A stretch of 64,000 nucleotides of DNA, from positions 1 to 64,000 of the forward strand of contig NMRA01000676.1 in the NCBI GenBank assembly GCA_002633005.1, read 5' to 3'. The position numbers were made by a program, and so were the translations under genes. This DNA is from Phoronis australis (taxonomy: Eukaryota > Phoronida > Phoronidae). This document shows, in pieces, positions 12,268 through 24,500 of the stretch (its first letter is position 1; each line of letters begins with the position of its first letter). The notes under the pieces were generated by a model. The model did no database searches. It was given only the letters and a program-made list of their open reading frames with translations, and was not told the DNA's origin.

Positions 12268-13377
12268 GCGCTTTATCGAAATTAGACGGTATGGTGACAA
12301 GAATTTGTCAAGCAACCAGCACCTTTCCATAGTATTCATGATGATACGGTATAATCAATATACAAGTCCTATCGAAGGTCACGTCACTCATATGCACTTT
12401 ACACTGGAGTGTAATTGAGGCTGTGTTATATGCGTGTACGATGACCAACTATGAGAAGATCCACCGCCAGTGTTTGTCACAACTTTGTCGAAGGATTGGA
12501 TGAAAACCGCAAAGTTCAAACTAAATGAAGTAATAATTAGCTGTTGGGAAGCTTTCCGTTGGTTGAAGTAATTCATCAAGTCCGTTCTTTCTATAATTTT
12601 GTCAACCGTAATTAGCAGCACCAACAACAAATAAAATTATTACGCCCCAAAGTGTGTATCGAAACAAGGTTTCAATGGTGGTACTTAATCAATTTGTATT
12701 TTGTCAAATGTCCCGTATGTCTGTGAAACGTTGTTCATGGTGAGTTTATTTCTAGTCGGAGCCGGACTCTCACAGAGTGGGATAGCTACTTTAGTTTTTA
12801 TAATATGTTACCATTATTGATCTAAATATTAAATTAAATTCAAAAATTGAATAAGATCATAGATGGAGTCATGTCGTGTTTGCACGGCTCATTTTGCTTG
12901 TAGCATCGTTCCGGCCTCCAGTGTACTCCTAACAGTCGCGCGAACTGTCCTGATAGGTGTCGCTACTTTGACATTAAAAATGCTCAGTGGAACACATAAG
13001 CAACATTTGTTTGTTACTTTGTTATTATCCTGCACACTATGATGAATTAACGTATGCATCCTGTAAGCAGTTATTGTAACCAAAATATTGTTCGTAAACC
13101 AGTAATGGCTGTTTACGTCCTGAATGACTGCGAACGTTGCTGACCGATTGATTATCGATTTGGTAACAATTATGTTGCAACACATAGGCCTATGAATCGT
13201 CGAGTCATTTTGTGTTGTAAACCACTATTATTGAGGAAATCATTTGTTACCTTAAGACTGTGTGTGTTTGCTTAAGAAAAGTCGTTTCCAACTGAGAGCA
13301 CCACTGCATTCGAATATTGATAATTCGCCATCGATTAGGTAAGTTGTATCAGGAAGAGATCTCTTCCAGGTTGCATC
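12268..13377. other. intergenic region upstream of the Apple-domain gene
   Basis: Short open frames only. The stretch ends at a TATA box just before the next gene. No repeat or RNA gene was noticed. Confidence 0.45.
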
Positions 13378-13386
13378 TATATATAA
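13378..13386 (+). promoter_or_regulatory. TATA box of the Apple-domain gene
   Basis: TATATATAA lies 26 bases before the first in-frame ATG (13412). A start site 25-30 bases downstream of the TATA would fall almost on that ATG. Translation may therefore begin at the ATG at 13421 or 13427, both of which keep the signal peptide. Confidence 0.6.
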
Positions 13387-13411
13387 CCTATTGGTTGCGG
13401 ACTGCCCGAAG

Positions 13412-16400
13412 ATGAGGTCGATGTATATGAGTACTTATAATATTCCTTCACTCCTTGGAATTAGAAAAACGATTTTCTCTTTGTTTTTTCTGTCTTCTCT
13501 TATTGTGACGTCTCAAGAATGGAGTAATGAAGGGGCATATTTCCGAAAACAATTACATACCAGAGCAACGGGTGACATAGCCGGAGTTTCAACGTGTGGT
13601 TTAAAACAATGTTTGAAACATTGCTTGCGGGAGCGCCAGGTAAACCAAGTGAACTGCGGAGGGGTTAATTATTACCCTAATAACAGCACTTGCCAGATAA
13701 CCCAGCAGCTTGGTTCGACACAGGAAAATGCCCCGGAATGGCAATACTGGACCGTGACACAACCGCTAGGTAATTGATAACTAAGTGCCTAAATTGCGGC
13801 GTAAATTGAAACTTTTTTGTGTGTCTCAAACTGAAAATGCGTAGATTGATGCGCGCAATAAACGTAACGCTACTTTCTTTAGTCAGACGACTGAATAGGT
13901 CGTTGCGTCACGTACTACGTGTAGAGTAAATCACTAGGGCGATCTTGTGTAACAAGCAACAAACTGAATAAACTGCCTTGGACATAATCAAACAAAGTTA
14001 CACCATAAATATTACTTTCTTTCAATGTGGGAATTTTACGGCGTACGCCCTCACTAATTTACTGTCGACCGTATCTCAGTTTTTTTTACTAAGATTAGAG
14101 TTAAAATTCTCAATTCGTTAGCGTTTTGTTTATTCCTTCCTCCATTGGAAGAAATGTAGAATTTGTTTTTCCGCTTGTGAAATGTTTATTATTTTTCACA
14201 CTTGCCACCGACCTGATTTAATGCATTACCAATTGTTATTTGAACATAATTTGAACATAAGGTGAACAACAAAGTACTATCAGCTTAACATCCTGAAATA
14301 TCAGAGTAAACCTTACAATATTGTTGTTTTTCTACAGAGGAGTATGCGGTTGTGACGGTTGATAATATCAGATGGCGTAAATTTTGGTGGTTCAACGCTG
14401 GAACACCTTGGCCACAAGGTGTCAGTGATGTTCTTAAAGGTAAGCTATTGTTAAACAGTAAGTTTTTCTTCCCTTAAAGATTGTGGCAAAAATAGGTTTG
14501 CATGAAAACAGTTATAAATCGATTGTTGATGGAAGGCTAAAGACTGAAAAACACAGTTCGTCAAAATCGAACCCAATGTCAGTGCCAAGAGTTCGCTCAA
14601 AATGTATAAGCCATAAACCAAAACTGTACGTGCTCATAAAACGGCAGCACAAACAACAAAACACGCAATCTGAGCACACTTCCTGGTTTAACGACAGGTA
14701 AACAGGAAAAGAAAGCAATAAGCGAGGCAACTCGTACCTCCTGGCAGGCGTGGCTGAAATGAAATGTTCAAAGAAATGAATTCGAAAGAACGCGATTAAA
14801 GTTCATGAGAAACTGTTGCAGTTCACTAGAAAAGAACTGAGTTAATGCTAAAGGTGTGCTCCAAATCGAATGATGTCATAACGGTACAGAAGGAAGACGA
14901 TTTTCTATGTAGTGTAGTAGTTTATCTTTTACAGACGAATATCTGTCGTGTGATTCTAAGGCTGACCACTGCTTTGGGCGTCTGCCCTCCGATCTATTGG
15001 AAGACGACAGCCAACTGCTCGCTGAAGACTCTGATGGAAATATCTACAAGTAGGCTCAAGTGTTTAAAAAGAAGCACAAAAAATAAGAGGCAAGCGAATA
15101 TCGAGGTGCCTTTCAGTTCGAAGGAAGCTAAATGTCATGTTTAGACGCACCGACGAATTTGAATTTTATGCCTATGCCGCTTCTTCATCATTTTTGTTTT
15201 TGTTGGCTAAATTTTGACAGTTAAAACCATTTGTTTCAGAAATGTCGACATCAATTGAAAGCTCTCATAAATCATGACATTAGTGCTTTTGATTTCAAAC
15301 TCGCTTGTTTTGTAATTTTGATGCTTTGTCGTTCACCACGACGGGAGAAACTGTATCGAATTCACCTCTACAGTGACCTAGTTGGAGTGGTATGCTCATG
15401 GTGCACGCTGGCAACCACGCTGGCAACAGTGGATGTCGCGGGAATGCCCGCATTGTATTCAACATTGTATGTGCGAGCATGAGACATTAAGTACAAAAAT
15501 GCATTTTTCTGACGTGAAATTCATTTTGGGTCTGTTGTACCTAGGTGGTCATTCAGTTCCTCTAACAGCGTGGCGCATGCTGCCTGGTTAGCCTTACACG
15601 ACCATCAGACGGTCAACGTTATGCATGGAAACCAATGGGCGCCCGTGGTTGTCCAGGGTAAGTAAAATGCAAGGGAAGAATTGATAAAATTCTTTTAATT
15701 AATATACGTACCTGAAGTGTCATTTTATTGAAGCTACAATTTTTAAACCACGGTTATTTTTGGGAATAAACGGTGATGGGGGATGATGTTTACGGTAGGT
15801 GGCTTCAGACTGTCTGGCATTGTAAGCACGCACAGTTCTGTGATCATCAAAAACCTACTGCTGACGAAAAACACGTGAAGACGTTTATCTCCAAGTTGCA
15901 GAGGTATATTCAGTGAACGCGAGCTGACTCGGCTGAGTGTCTCGACACCCTGACTTCGTTGTTCATACCATACCTCTTGAAAATTGATTATTGGCCCGAG
16001 AATGTCATGTTTGCTTGGCGTTCTTTGGCCTCGTTAACTTTTCACGCGTTGCCGTGAATGCCTCTTTGAATAGGACCATCGATCTCAAATATCATCGATT
16101 TTTCTCTCGGTGTTCCCAGGTGTTTACACATGGATTGTAATACAGAGGTGAGTTTCTCTCAAACTGTGAGAAATGAGGCAATTAAGAAATAAATGTCGCA
16201 CCCAATTCGGCTGAATATTATCTGTTTTAAAACAAGTTTAATTTCCTAAATTTATTTTGTAAAATAGGTAAACAAACACCCTGATTTTTATTGTGTTTGG
16301 TTTATACACATTTTCTTGGTTCTTCTTCGTTCAAGTTACCACACTCTCTCCAGAGTATTCTAATCTGAATGTTTGTTTCGTTAAAAAACATTGCTTTAGC

Positions 16401-17428
16401 TAAAAGAGCACACATTATATGCCTCGTGGCACGTGCACTAACTAGTCTATAATCTCCAGTAAAGGTGTTCAAAGACAACTGCTTCTTGACCTAGCAACAA
16501 CAGAAATCTTTCCACCTTAGTGGTGCATGAACGCCTATATATTTCGATCTTCCAGGTACCGGTCCAGCGAGGACCCAAGATAGCATTCAATACAGAGTCG
16601 AGCACGGTGTCCTCTCCTTTATGTTGGATGATGACGGATGTGACTGTTACAGCACGCTAAGTATGGGTCACGGCATGTGTGGCAGTACGTTTGACACCAG
16701 CTACGGACCGGAATATGTGTTCGGTGTAGATCTATTGGACGACGCTGGGTGCCAGACACCCGGACCTAGTAACGGCCTTACGCTCTACTTCAGAGGTATT
16801 CGCCTTGTCGTCAATATCGTTGTAATCTCGTCACAAGAGTTAATAACCATCGCCCATACATCATCACCCCTGTTACAGGCTGAATTTGCCAAATAGTTCG
16901 TACTTGAAGAGATTATACATAGCCGAGTTCCGTCGAAGAAGTTTTCAGTTAAGATCGTTTACGGCAATGAAACTGCTCTTAACTTGGCTCCTCTTGAGGT
17001 AAGAAGTGATTTCAGAGCTCGAAAAGAACCGACAGTTTTTATTCCTTTATTTCAACCCGATGCTCGGCAAATGCCGACACACTCTGACAAGCAAACTAGT
17101 AAAACCTGCTCTCAAAGAATAACGAACTGTCAACCCCTTCGAAGTCCTGAAATCACCTTTAATTTGAGCAAGAAACAATTTGAGACCTATTCCATAACGG
17201 TAAGTGGGATAAACGTTGCTTAGAGATGGAAGGCAGGTCTGTGACCACATTACTTTGTTTTTGTACTGTTTGTAATAAAGTTTTGTGTTGCTCAAGCATT
17301 GCTACAACTATGCATCGGTTGACGTTTCTTGAAATTTATTCCTTTCAGATGACGACGACTGCAGTAACGTTTCTTGCCCAGAAGGACTGAAATGCTATGA
17401 CGGAATCAATGCTTACACGTGCAAATAA
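13412..17428 (+). CDS. secreted PAN/Apple-domain protein with EGF-like C-terminus (6 exons)
   Basis: Exons by eye: 13412-13769, 14338-14439, 14935-15049, 15569-15657, 16556-16795, 17349-17428. All borders are GT-AG and all phases agree, giving 327 residues. A hydrophobic segment (about residues 19-33) is a likely signal peptide. Exon 1 then carries a PAN/Apple-like Cys pattern (CGLKQCLKHC, then NCGGVNYYP and TCQI). The middle region is Trp-rich (RWRKFWWFNAGTPWP) and then Cys-rich around MLDDDGCDCYSTL; I cannot place it in a family. The last exon encodes four Asp and an EGF-like half-module (CSNVSCPEGLKCYDG..TYTC-like ending in CK). The protein is probably extracellular and may bind ligand or matrix; the function is unknown. 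The weakest border is the GTAGGC donor at 15050. Confidence 0.75.
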
Positions 17429-17734
17429 CGACTCCTAATCCCACACCTGCAAGAGCCAGGATACTGAGATAGCTGACACTCGACTTAGACGAAAGGGCAA
17501 TTTTTCGAAGATATCAAACTCTTTACTCACTCCTGACAAAAAACGGCATATTTTAAAAATACAGTCATCAAGCTATTATTCATTGCTGATGCAAAAATTA
17601 TAAACCAAAGCACTTCTAAAAACTCGCACAGTGTTTTTATTGATAATATATGTAACCTTTTGACAAGTTTGTTTTTGTTGTTCTAGTAGGCAATATACCG
17701 GAGAAGGGCCTAAACTGTGAACTCTAGCGTAAAC

Positions 17735-17925
17735 TATGAAAATAGTCAATTTGTTTGTATCTTAAGGTTGCACTGGACCTTCTATGAAATAATCAATTTG
17801 TTTGTGTCATAAAGTTGCACTACGAGACCTGCAAACAAATAGTCAATTTGTTTGTGTCATAAGGTTGAACTGGACCTTCTAACAAATAGTCAATTTGTCA
17901 TTAAGTTGCACTGGACCTGCTAAAA
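17735..17925 (+). repeat. degenerate tandem repeat, about 4 copies
   Basis: Four copies of a variable unit of about 50 bases contain TCAATTTGTTTGTGTCATAA and GTTGCACTGGACCT. The copies differ in length and sequence, so the array is old. It lies in the presumed 3' UTR of the Apple-domain gene, ending at that gene's poly(A) signal. Confidence 0.75.
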
Positions 17926-17960
17926 AATAAATCGTGTTTCCAGTTAACAATAACTTTATT
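17926..17960. terminator. back-to-back poly(A) signals of two convergent genes
   Basis: AATAAA on the plus strand (17926-17931) is the first such signal after the Apple-domain gene's stop. TTTATT at 17955-17960 is AATAAA on the minus strand and is the nearest I see after the TTC41 stop, giving a 3' UTR of about 630 bases. The two transcripts would overlap tail to tail by a few tens of bases. Confidence 0.55.
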
Positions 17961-18585
17961 TTTCGTTGAGACAGAAAATTTGAGCACATTTAACTTTTTG
18001 TGTGGAGTATTTCCCTAGGATAAACCAGTTGTGACAACTCGAACTATCAGAGTTTTGAACCAGAGAACCAGCATGATAAAATCACACAACATTTTACAAT
18101 TACAAACAAATTAACAAACAATGCACAACACAGATGTGAAGTAAAGCTAATCATAGCAAAATGACCAAAACTTGATGATAAACTTGCATGAAAAACGGCC
18201 AATGATGGTGACTTAGGGAAACTCGAAATAACCTGTAGTTTTCTAGTATCTACTTAGCTTTTATGCAAATAGTGGCTAAACCCATGATATCACAGCCAGA
18301 AAAATGAAAATAAAACATAACATTTTTGAGCAAATCATTACAGATAAAGACAGTGCCAAAAGCCCTCCACAAGCCCATTATAACAAAAAACACGAGTTAT
18401 TGGGAGCAAAAGAGTATTGTGGACCCTTATATCACACTTTGAAAATAAAAATGTCTTGCATAGAGTAGATAATTAAATAATGTAGACCTACGAAACTTGA
18501 TATTTTGAAGCGAACTTTTAAACAAGTACATTACGTAACATGAGGACGATACTCAAGATTAGCCTCGTTCATTCAAGCTAACTTT

Positions 18586-21500
18586 TTAACATGTAGATTG
18601 CGGATCATGTGGTTGATACTCCAGATTAACATCAGAGAAGTGCACGTTTGGATGCAATGACTTAGAATGCACTGAGCTCGGCACATTGCCGTCATTGACG
18701 CCATCATGGGACATCACTCTGAGTTGCTCCTCATCAATGACACGTGACTGCAGTCTCTTAGGCGGCAATGGTTTTTCGACAGTTGGATAGCGGCCAGGGA
18801 CGTGATACCACGCTGCTTTGTGATGAGCTGGCTTGCTAATGTTTTGCGGAGACCGTTTCACGCCAAGCAGGCTCTTTATATTCATGTTGGGGCCAAAGGT
18901 CACACGAGAACTACCCACACAGACGTCAAAGGGCCCAGGTGAGTGACACGCTGCCTTGTGATGAGTACCTGGAATGAACTTGAACACTTGTTTCTCTGCC
19001 AACGAGGGGCGTCGCGTAGCTTGAATGGAGGCAAACAGATTGGCCTTGTAGAACTTCTCAATGTTCGTGTGCCGAGGTAATACGTGATCTAGCAGCTGAA
19101 AATGATGACTGCTCAGTCCATGGGCCTGGGATGAGACTGGAGGAGGCAACAGGACAGACTGCCTGTTGGTCTTATCCTCTGAGTCATTCACTTCACTCTG
19201 CAGGTATTCATCCTGCGCAGACACCATGTGGTATTTCTCTCGTCCGAGGCTTCTTTGCACACCCGTCTTTGGCAGCATTGATGTGCGATTGATTGCCTGC
19301 CGATATTTGGCCTGCGACATGCACGCTGACCGCGTTACAGACCGCCGTTCAAAGCAAATGGATGACGGCACTGACTTGCGTGTACTCACCACTGAGAACC
19401 GTGAAGCATACGCACACGCAGCGAGATTGTGAGCGGTCTGCTTAGGAGAAAGGAGAGTCATGGAGCTCCCAGCCATCTGTGCCAATTCACGGTCATGATA
19501 AGTCATTGCACTAACCGGTCGTTCTGTAGTGCGTGTGTCCTTAGGCTTGGCTGGTCCATACACATACTCTCCTAACTGGATGTTCTTCCTCAGCCAATAG
19601 AAGTACAAGCTGGCATCTTTTGTTGCCTGGTGGTTGGGTCCTGCAGGCAAAACATAAGAGAAATTGCTAGTTAGTCAAGTTGACTTGTCAATCACTTCAA
19701 AGACACACCCACCAATTAAGCAGACACAGTATGAGAGGGTGTGACATATAGCGACACTTTAGGAATAGGCTGAGAGAAACATTATGATAATCTTAATTTA
19801 CTTTTAGTAATTCCATGAAAACCAAGATTGAATGACGCTCGGGCCTTGGCGGAAACAGTACGGACCAGCATGACAAGCGGCAGTCTTGACAAGATATATG
19901 TCACCTTCCATATTATCATACACAAGATATGTCACCTTCCATATTATCATTCACAAGATATGTCACCTTCCATATTATCATACACAAGATATGTCACCTT
20001 CCATATTACCATTCACAAGATATGTCACCTTCCATATTATCCTACACAAGATATGTCACCTTCCATATTATCATTCACAAGATATGTCACCTTCCATATT
20101 ATCATTCACAAGATATGTCACCTTCCATATTATCATACACAAGATATGTCACCTTCCATATTATCATTCACAAGATATGTCACCTTCCATATTATCATTC
20201 ACAAGATATGTCACCTTCCATATTATCATTCACAAGATATGTCACCTTCCATATTATCATACACAAGATATGTCACCTTCCATATTATCATTCACAAGAT
20301 ATGTCACCTTCCATATTATCATTCACAAGATATGTCACCTTCCATATTATCATTCACAAGATATGTCACCTTCCATATTATCATTCACAAGATATGTCAC
20401 CTTCCATATTATCATACACAAGATATGTCACCTTCCATATTATCATTCACAAGATATGTCACCTTCCATATTATCATTCACAAGATATGTCACCTTCCAT
20501 ATTATCATTCACAAGATATGTCACCTTCCATATTATCATTCACAAGATATGTCACCTTCCATATTATCATACACAAGATATGTCACCTTCCATATTATCA
20601 TACACAAGATATGTCACCTTCCATATTATCATTCACAAGATATGCCACCTTCAATACTATCGTACAAAAGATACATCACCTCCTACACTATCGTACACAA
20701 GATCTGTCACCTTCTATCATTGCACACAAAATATTACACTTGGGCTGAGCTGATACCAGAAAGGTGAGAGCAGAATATTCAACAAGAACCATCCTTCTCC
20801 CACGATCGTAACCACCTCTTACAAAAACCAATCAGACGCTTGAAAGCAATGCATGTTTTTGTGAACAATAAATTAAAAATCTGAAATGAGGGCAACCCCT
20901 TCTAAGAGAGCACAACATTCTAGGATGGCCCTGCATAGACTTAAAATTATTTTTGAAGACTTTGGTATTCAAGCAGTAAATTAAACACATTGATGTAGAG
21001 ATTTTTAAGCTCAGTGTTCAAACAAATCAGTAGAAATGACATAAAATTTCAACAGAGAAATTTATCTACAGTTTATTTAGTAACTAATCCTATGACAAAG
21101 ACATGGTTTAATTTCCAATTTAGATTAAATGTCAAAATATTAATTTAAACAAGAACATTAACTTAATTAGTGGGGCAAATTCACCGGTCAGACAATGAAG
21201 GTAAAATTTGTCCCTCATGTGCCTAGAATAAACTACTCATACAACGCAGATCTAAACAAAAGTCCATCAAGCCCAAGTCCAAATCAATACAGTCTGAGGT
21301 ATTATATATTATTAAATAACACTCGAGGGTAAATTTGTTGACTGTTCTCTATTTTATCAGGATCATCTTGCATAGAATATAAAAGCAAATTATCTAAAGA
21401 CTGACATTGTTCTCAATATGGTTACCACAAGTCAAAACACTATTAACATTTTATGTTCATTGGGAATATGGATGTGATGATAGAAACATTCTTAAACAGC

Positions 21501-24500
21501 AGTGCAATTTCTCCGATTTCGGACAAAAATTATTGCCAAAATTGAACTTTTTAATTTTTAAAGGCTTCTAACATTGTTGCAAATGCACAGTATTTCAGAT
21601 TGCTATGTCTGTTAGTACAAATTATCCTTTATGAAAAAATGTCATTTTAGTTGTCCACCATATTCTGTGATAGGCTAGATTTTCCTATGCAAGGTAAATG
21701 CATTTGTTTATTAAACAAGAATCAAAATGTCTTATTTTTTTAAAGTTCATGCCATTCTGATAAAATTGCGACATTTATTTCCAAACCCATTTCCAACACT
21801 ATTAAATGAATGATGTTAATTTCCAGAATTTCCTCACTTTTTGATGTCGTATGTAACTTCAATGCATAGCATTTTACACTAGAGTCTCGCATATTAAGGA
21901 CACAATATAGAGGACAAGTGAAATTTACTATTTTCTATTTTTCATAAAAGGACAAGCAATACAAAATGAAGACAGTATTAGACCTTTAATTTATAAATCA
22001 GAGCTGCCATTAGACAATGTTTTGATGGCTATTCACCAAAATGTTAGAAGCCATTTAAAAATGGAAACCAACCAATATTGGCCATTATTTTTGTCGAGAT
22101 TTTATAGCTAATATCAAAGCTTTATGGACAAGACTCCATTAAACCAACTATCTGCACAACTGTAGGTTTAAACACAGAGAAAAAGTTATGTTCTGAAAGT
22201 AGAAAGCTTGAACAATTTGATTTGTAACTTTTTACCAATCTGCCATTGAATGCGTTACGTGATCGTGTCTTTCAGTAAAATTCAGGAAAAAAGAAACATT
22301 TTGGTAGAAAAATAACACAATCAATAACATGATCAAATTTTATTTGTTATAAATGTTCGAGGTGAGTCTCAGAAATGCTCTAAAATATCACTTTGTTTCG
22401 GTTTTATGAAATTTTAGATCTCTTTCACGAAAACTATACAAGTCCTATTTTGATAGCCTCTCATGAAAAAGTGAAACATTTTGGAAACAATTCCAAAGAG
22501 TTTGGAGAAGACAGTGCACAAAACATAGTCCCTGAAAGCTTCATATGAATATTGTCAGCCCTTTCTGACATATGATGTTCCAAAGTCAACCACATTTGGA
22601 CATTTTTCCATGGATCCATTTAACCTCAATCGCTCTCATATAGTATTGGTTTCTATCATTTATTGTACAACTGCAACACTACATAGACGACTCACCAAGC
22701 TGAACTCTGAATATATCTGTTGCCCGCTTAAAACACTCAACTCCTTCACGTTTAACTGTCTTGGTGTCTTCGTCCTTTAAAAGCCTCCCTAAAAACAAAT
22801 TGGAAAACACTAATATCATCAAAGTAAAAAAAGGCAAATGTGTACACTTGCAACACTGGGGGGGGGGGGNTATCAGCAAAATTACACCAGTATACGCATC
22901 AGGACAAATCAATACTTTTTGCCTCTTTTAGTTTTAGTCTGGAAGACAATTTAAGGTATTGATTTCGATTTCTGGTTCCAAATGTGATGTAACTAGTATT
23001 CAAACATTGTCCATCTCAAATGGAAAGCAAAAGGTCATGATAATCATGTAGATTACACAGGTCAGATTTATCATGTCAATTACACAGGTCAGATTTATCA
23101 TGTCAATTACACATTAAGTCAATTCAGCACACAACTGCTTTCTTTGTTCTGCAACAGAACAAGAGCGGTCCAGCAAGATTTACACATTAACTAATTGTTC
23201 TTTGAAATTACAAATATCTAACTCTGATAGAATCAGCAGAGGCCTGGTATCACAAGTACAATGATAGGACCACGGCTCCTGGTGTTTCAGTTGGTGCCTC
23301 CCAGCTGATTTTACAGCTGTTGCTATAGCACAATACTACAACTGCCATGCCCTCAAGTGTTATACCAGGTGAGACAAGATATAGCACAGGTGGTGCAATT
23401 TAAGCAAATGCGAGGACAAAATGAAGGGAACAAAAATAAAATAAAGAATTACAACTGCAGTATTATCCACAAAGTCAAATGAAATGATTTCGTTTCAGAT
23501 TGTTTCACAAACTTTAAAAAAATGGTGCAGTTGGTAGTGACGTTTGCCTAATAATGGCATCCCTGAGACTGATGGGTTTTCAGAACCGTAGCCTTCAAAA
23601 ATCAAGAGTACAGTAGTATTTGCACAAAACGCCCCAAAAAGTCGACAATTAAAGAACTGACTTTAAAAATCTGAGACACGGTTCCCTAGAAAATGCCGTT
23701 ATTAACATATTGATGAAAGACTAAGTATGATTGGAAGAACAATATTTTTGAAATCTCAGTCCAAAGTCAAAAAAAATTTGACAAGTAAGTAAGAATAATA
23801 TACTTTGTCAGGAAAACTATTCACCTTTCAGAAAATATACACTTTGTAGGGGCAAGATCTAACAGAATTTAAGATATTTGCACAACGTACAACCTGGTAA
23901 ACAAGGTTCACAGTTATCGGAATTTCATCTTCATGCCTAATTATTTTTTGTTTTTGTCAATATTAGTCACCTGTACACTATGGCTCACTCAGTAATTACT
24001 TATTACACCTGTTAAGACCTGGTACAACAACTTACCCAATGCAAGCAGTGTCAGTCCCACCTTCAAGTGCTCTTTTCCTAACATCTTCTCACGGATATTC
24101 AGTGTCTTTCTGTAAAGTTTCTCAGCGAGCTGTTTGTTAAAGCTGAAAAGACAAATGCTTTCATATATAAGTTATTTGTTGAGACTAAATTCATTGTCGT
24201 CAACGTTATTTATATTCTATTGATTCGTGTGGCTAAAAACCTAAATTGTATATTAGTCGTTGTTTAAACCAAAACTTCTGGACATTTTTAATTAATTTGT
24301 TAAAGAGAAATTTCTCCATTACCCGTTACCTAAACACAATTTATTAACAAAGTGCAATGAGACAAAATATGTTCCAAACTTTTCCATATTCACAGACCTC
24401 CCAGAGCATCAGCAAGCAGAGCAGAGCATTCAAAGACATCTAGTTTGACAAGATTGGCCAACACGTCCAAAATCTGCCTCCTTCATGTCAACAGTTAGTG

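Noticed and set aside
19886-20745. CRISPR-like regular repeat
   Set aside because: Units abut directly with no unique spacers and the genome is animal. It is a minisatellite.
19828-20767. Three overlapping plus-strand ORFs of about 275-305 codons
   Set aside because: They are the three frames of one 31-bp tandem repeat with no stop codon. They lie in an intron of TTC41 and encode the same super-repeat, so they are not independent genes.
24391-24398. GTCTGT as the donor after the TTC41 exon at 24394-24477
   Set aside because: It would leave phase 1, and the next exon is then closed by a stop. The donor GTGAAT four bases on gives phase 2 and restores the TPR reading frame.
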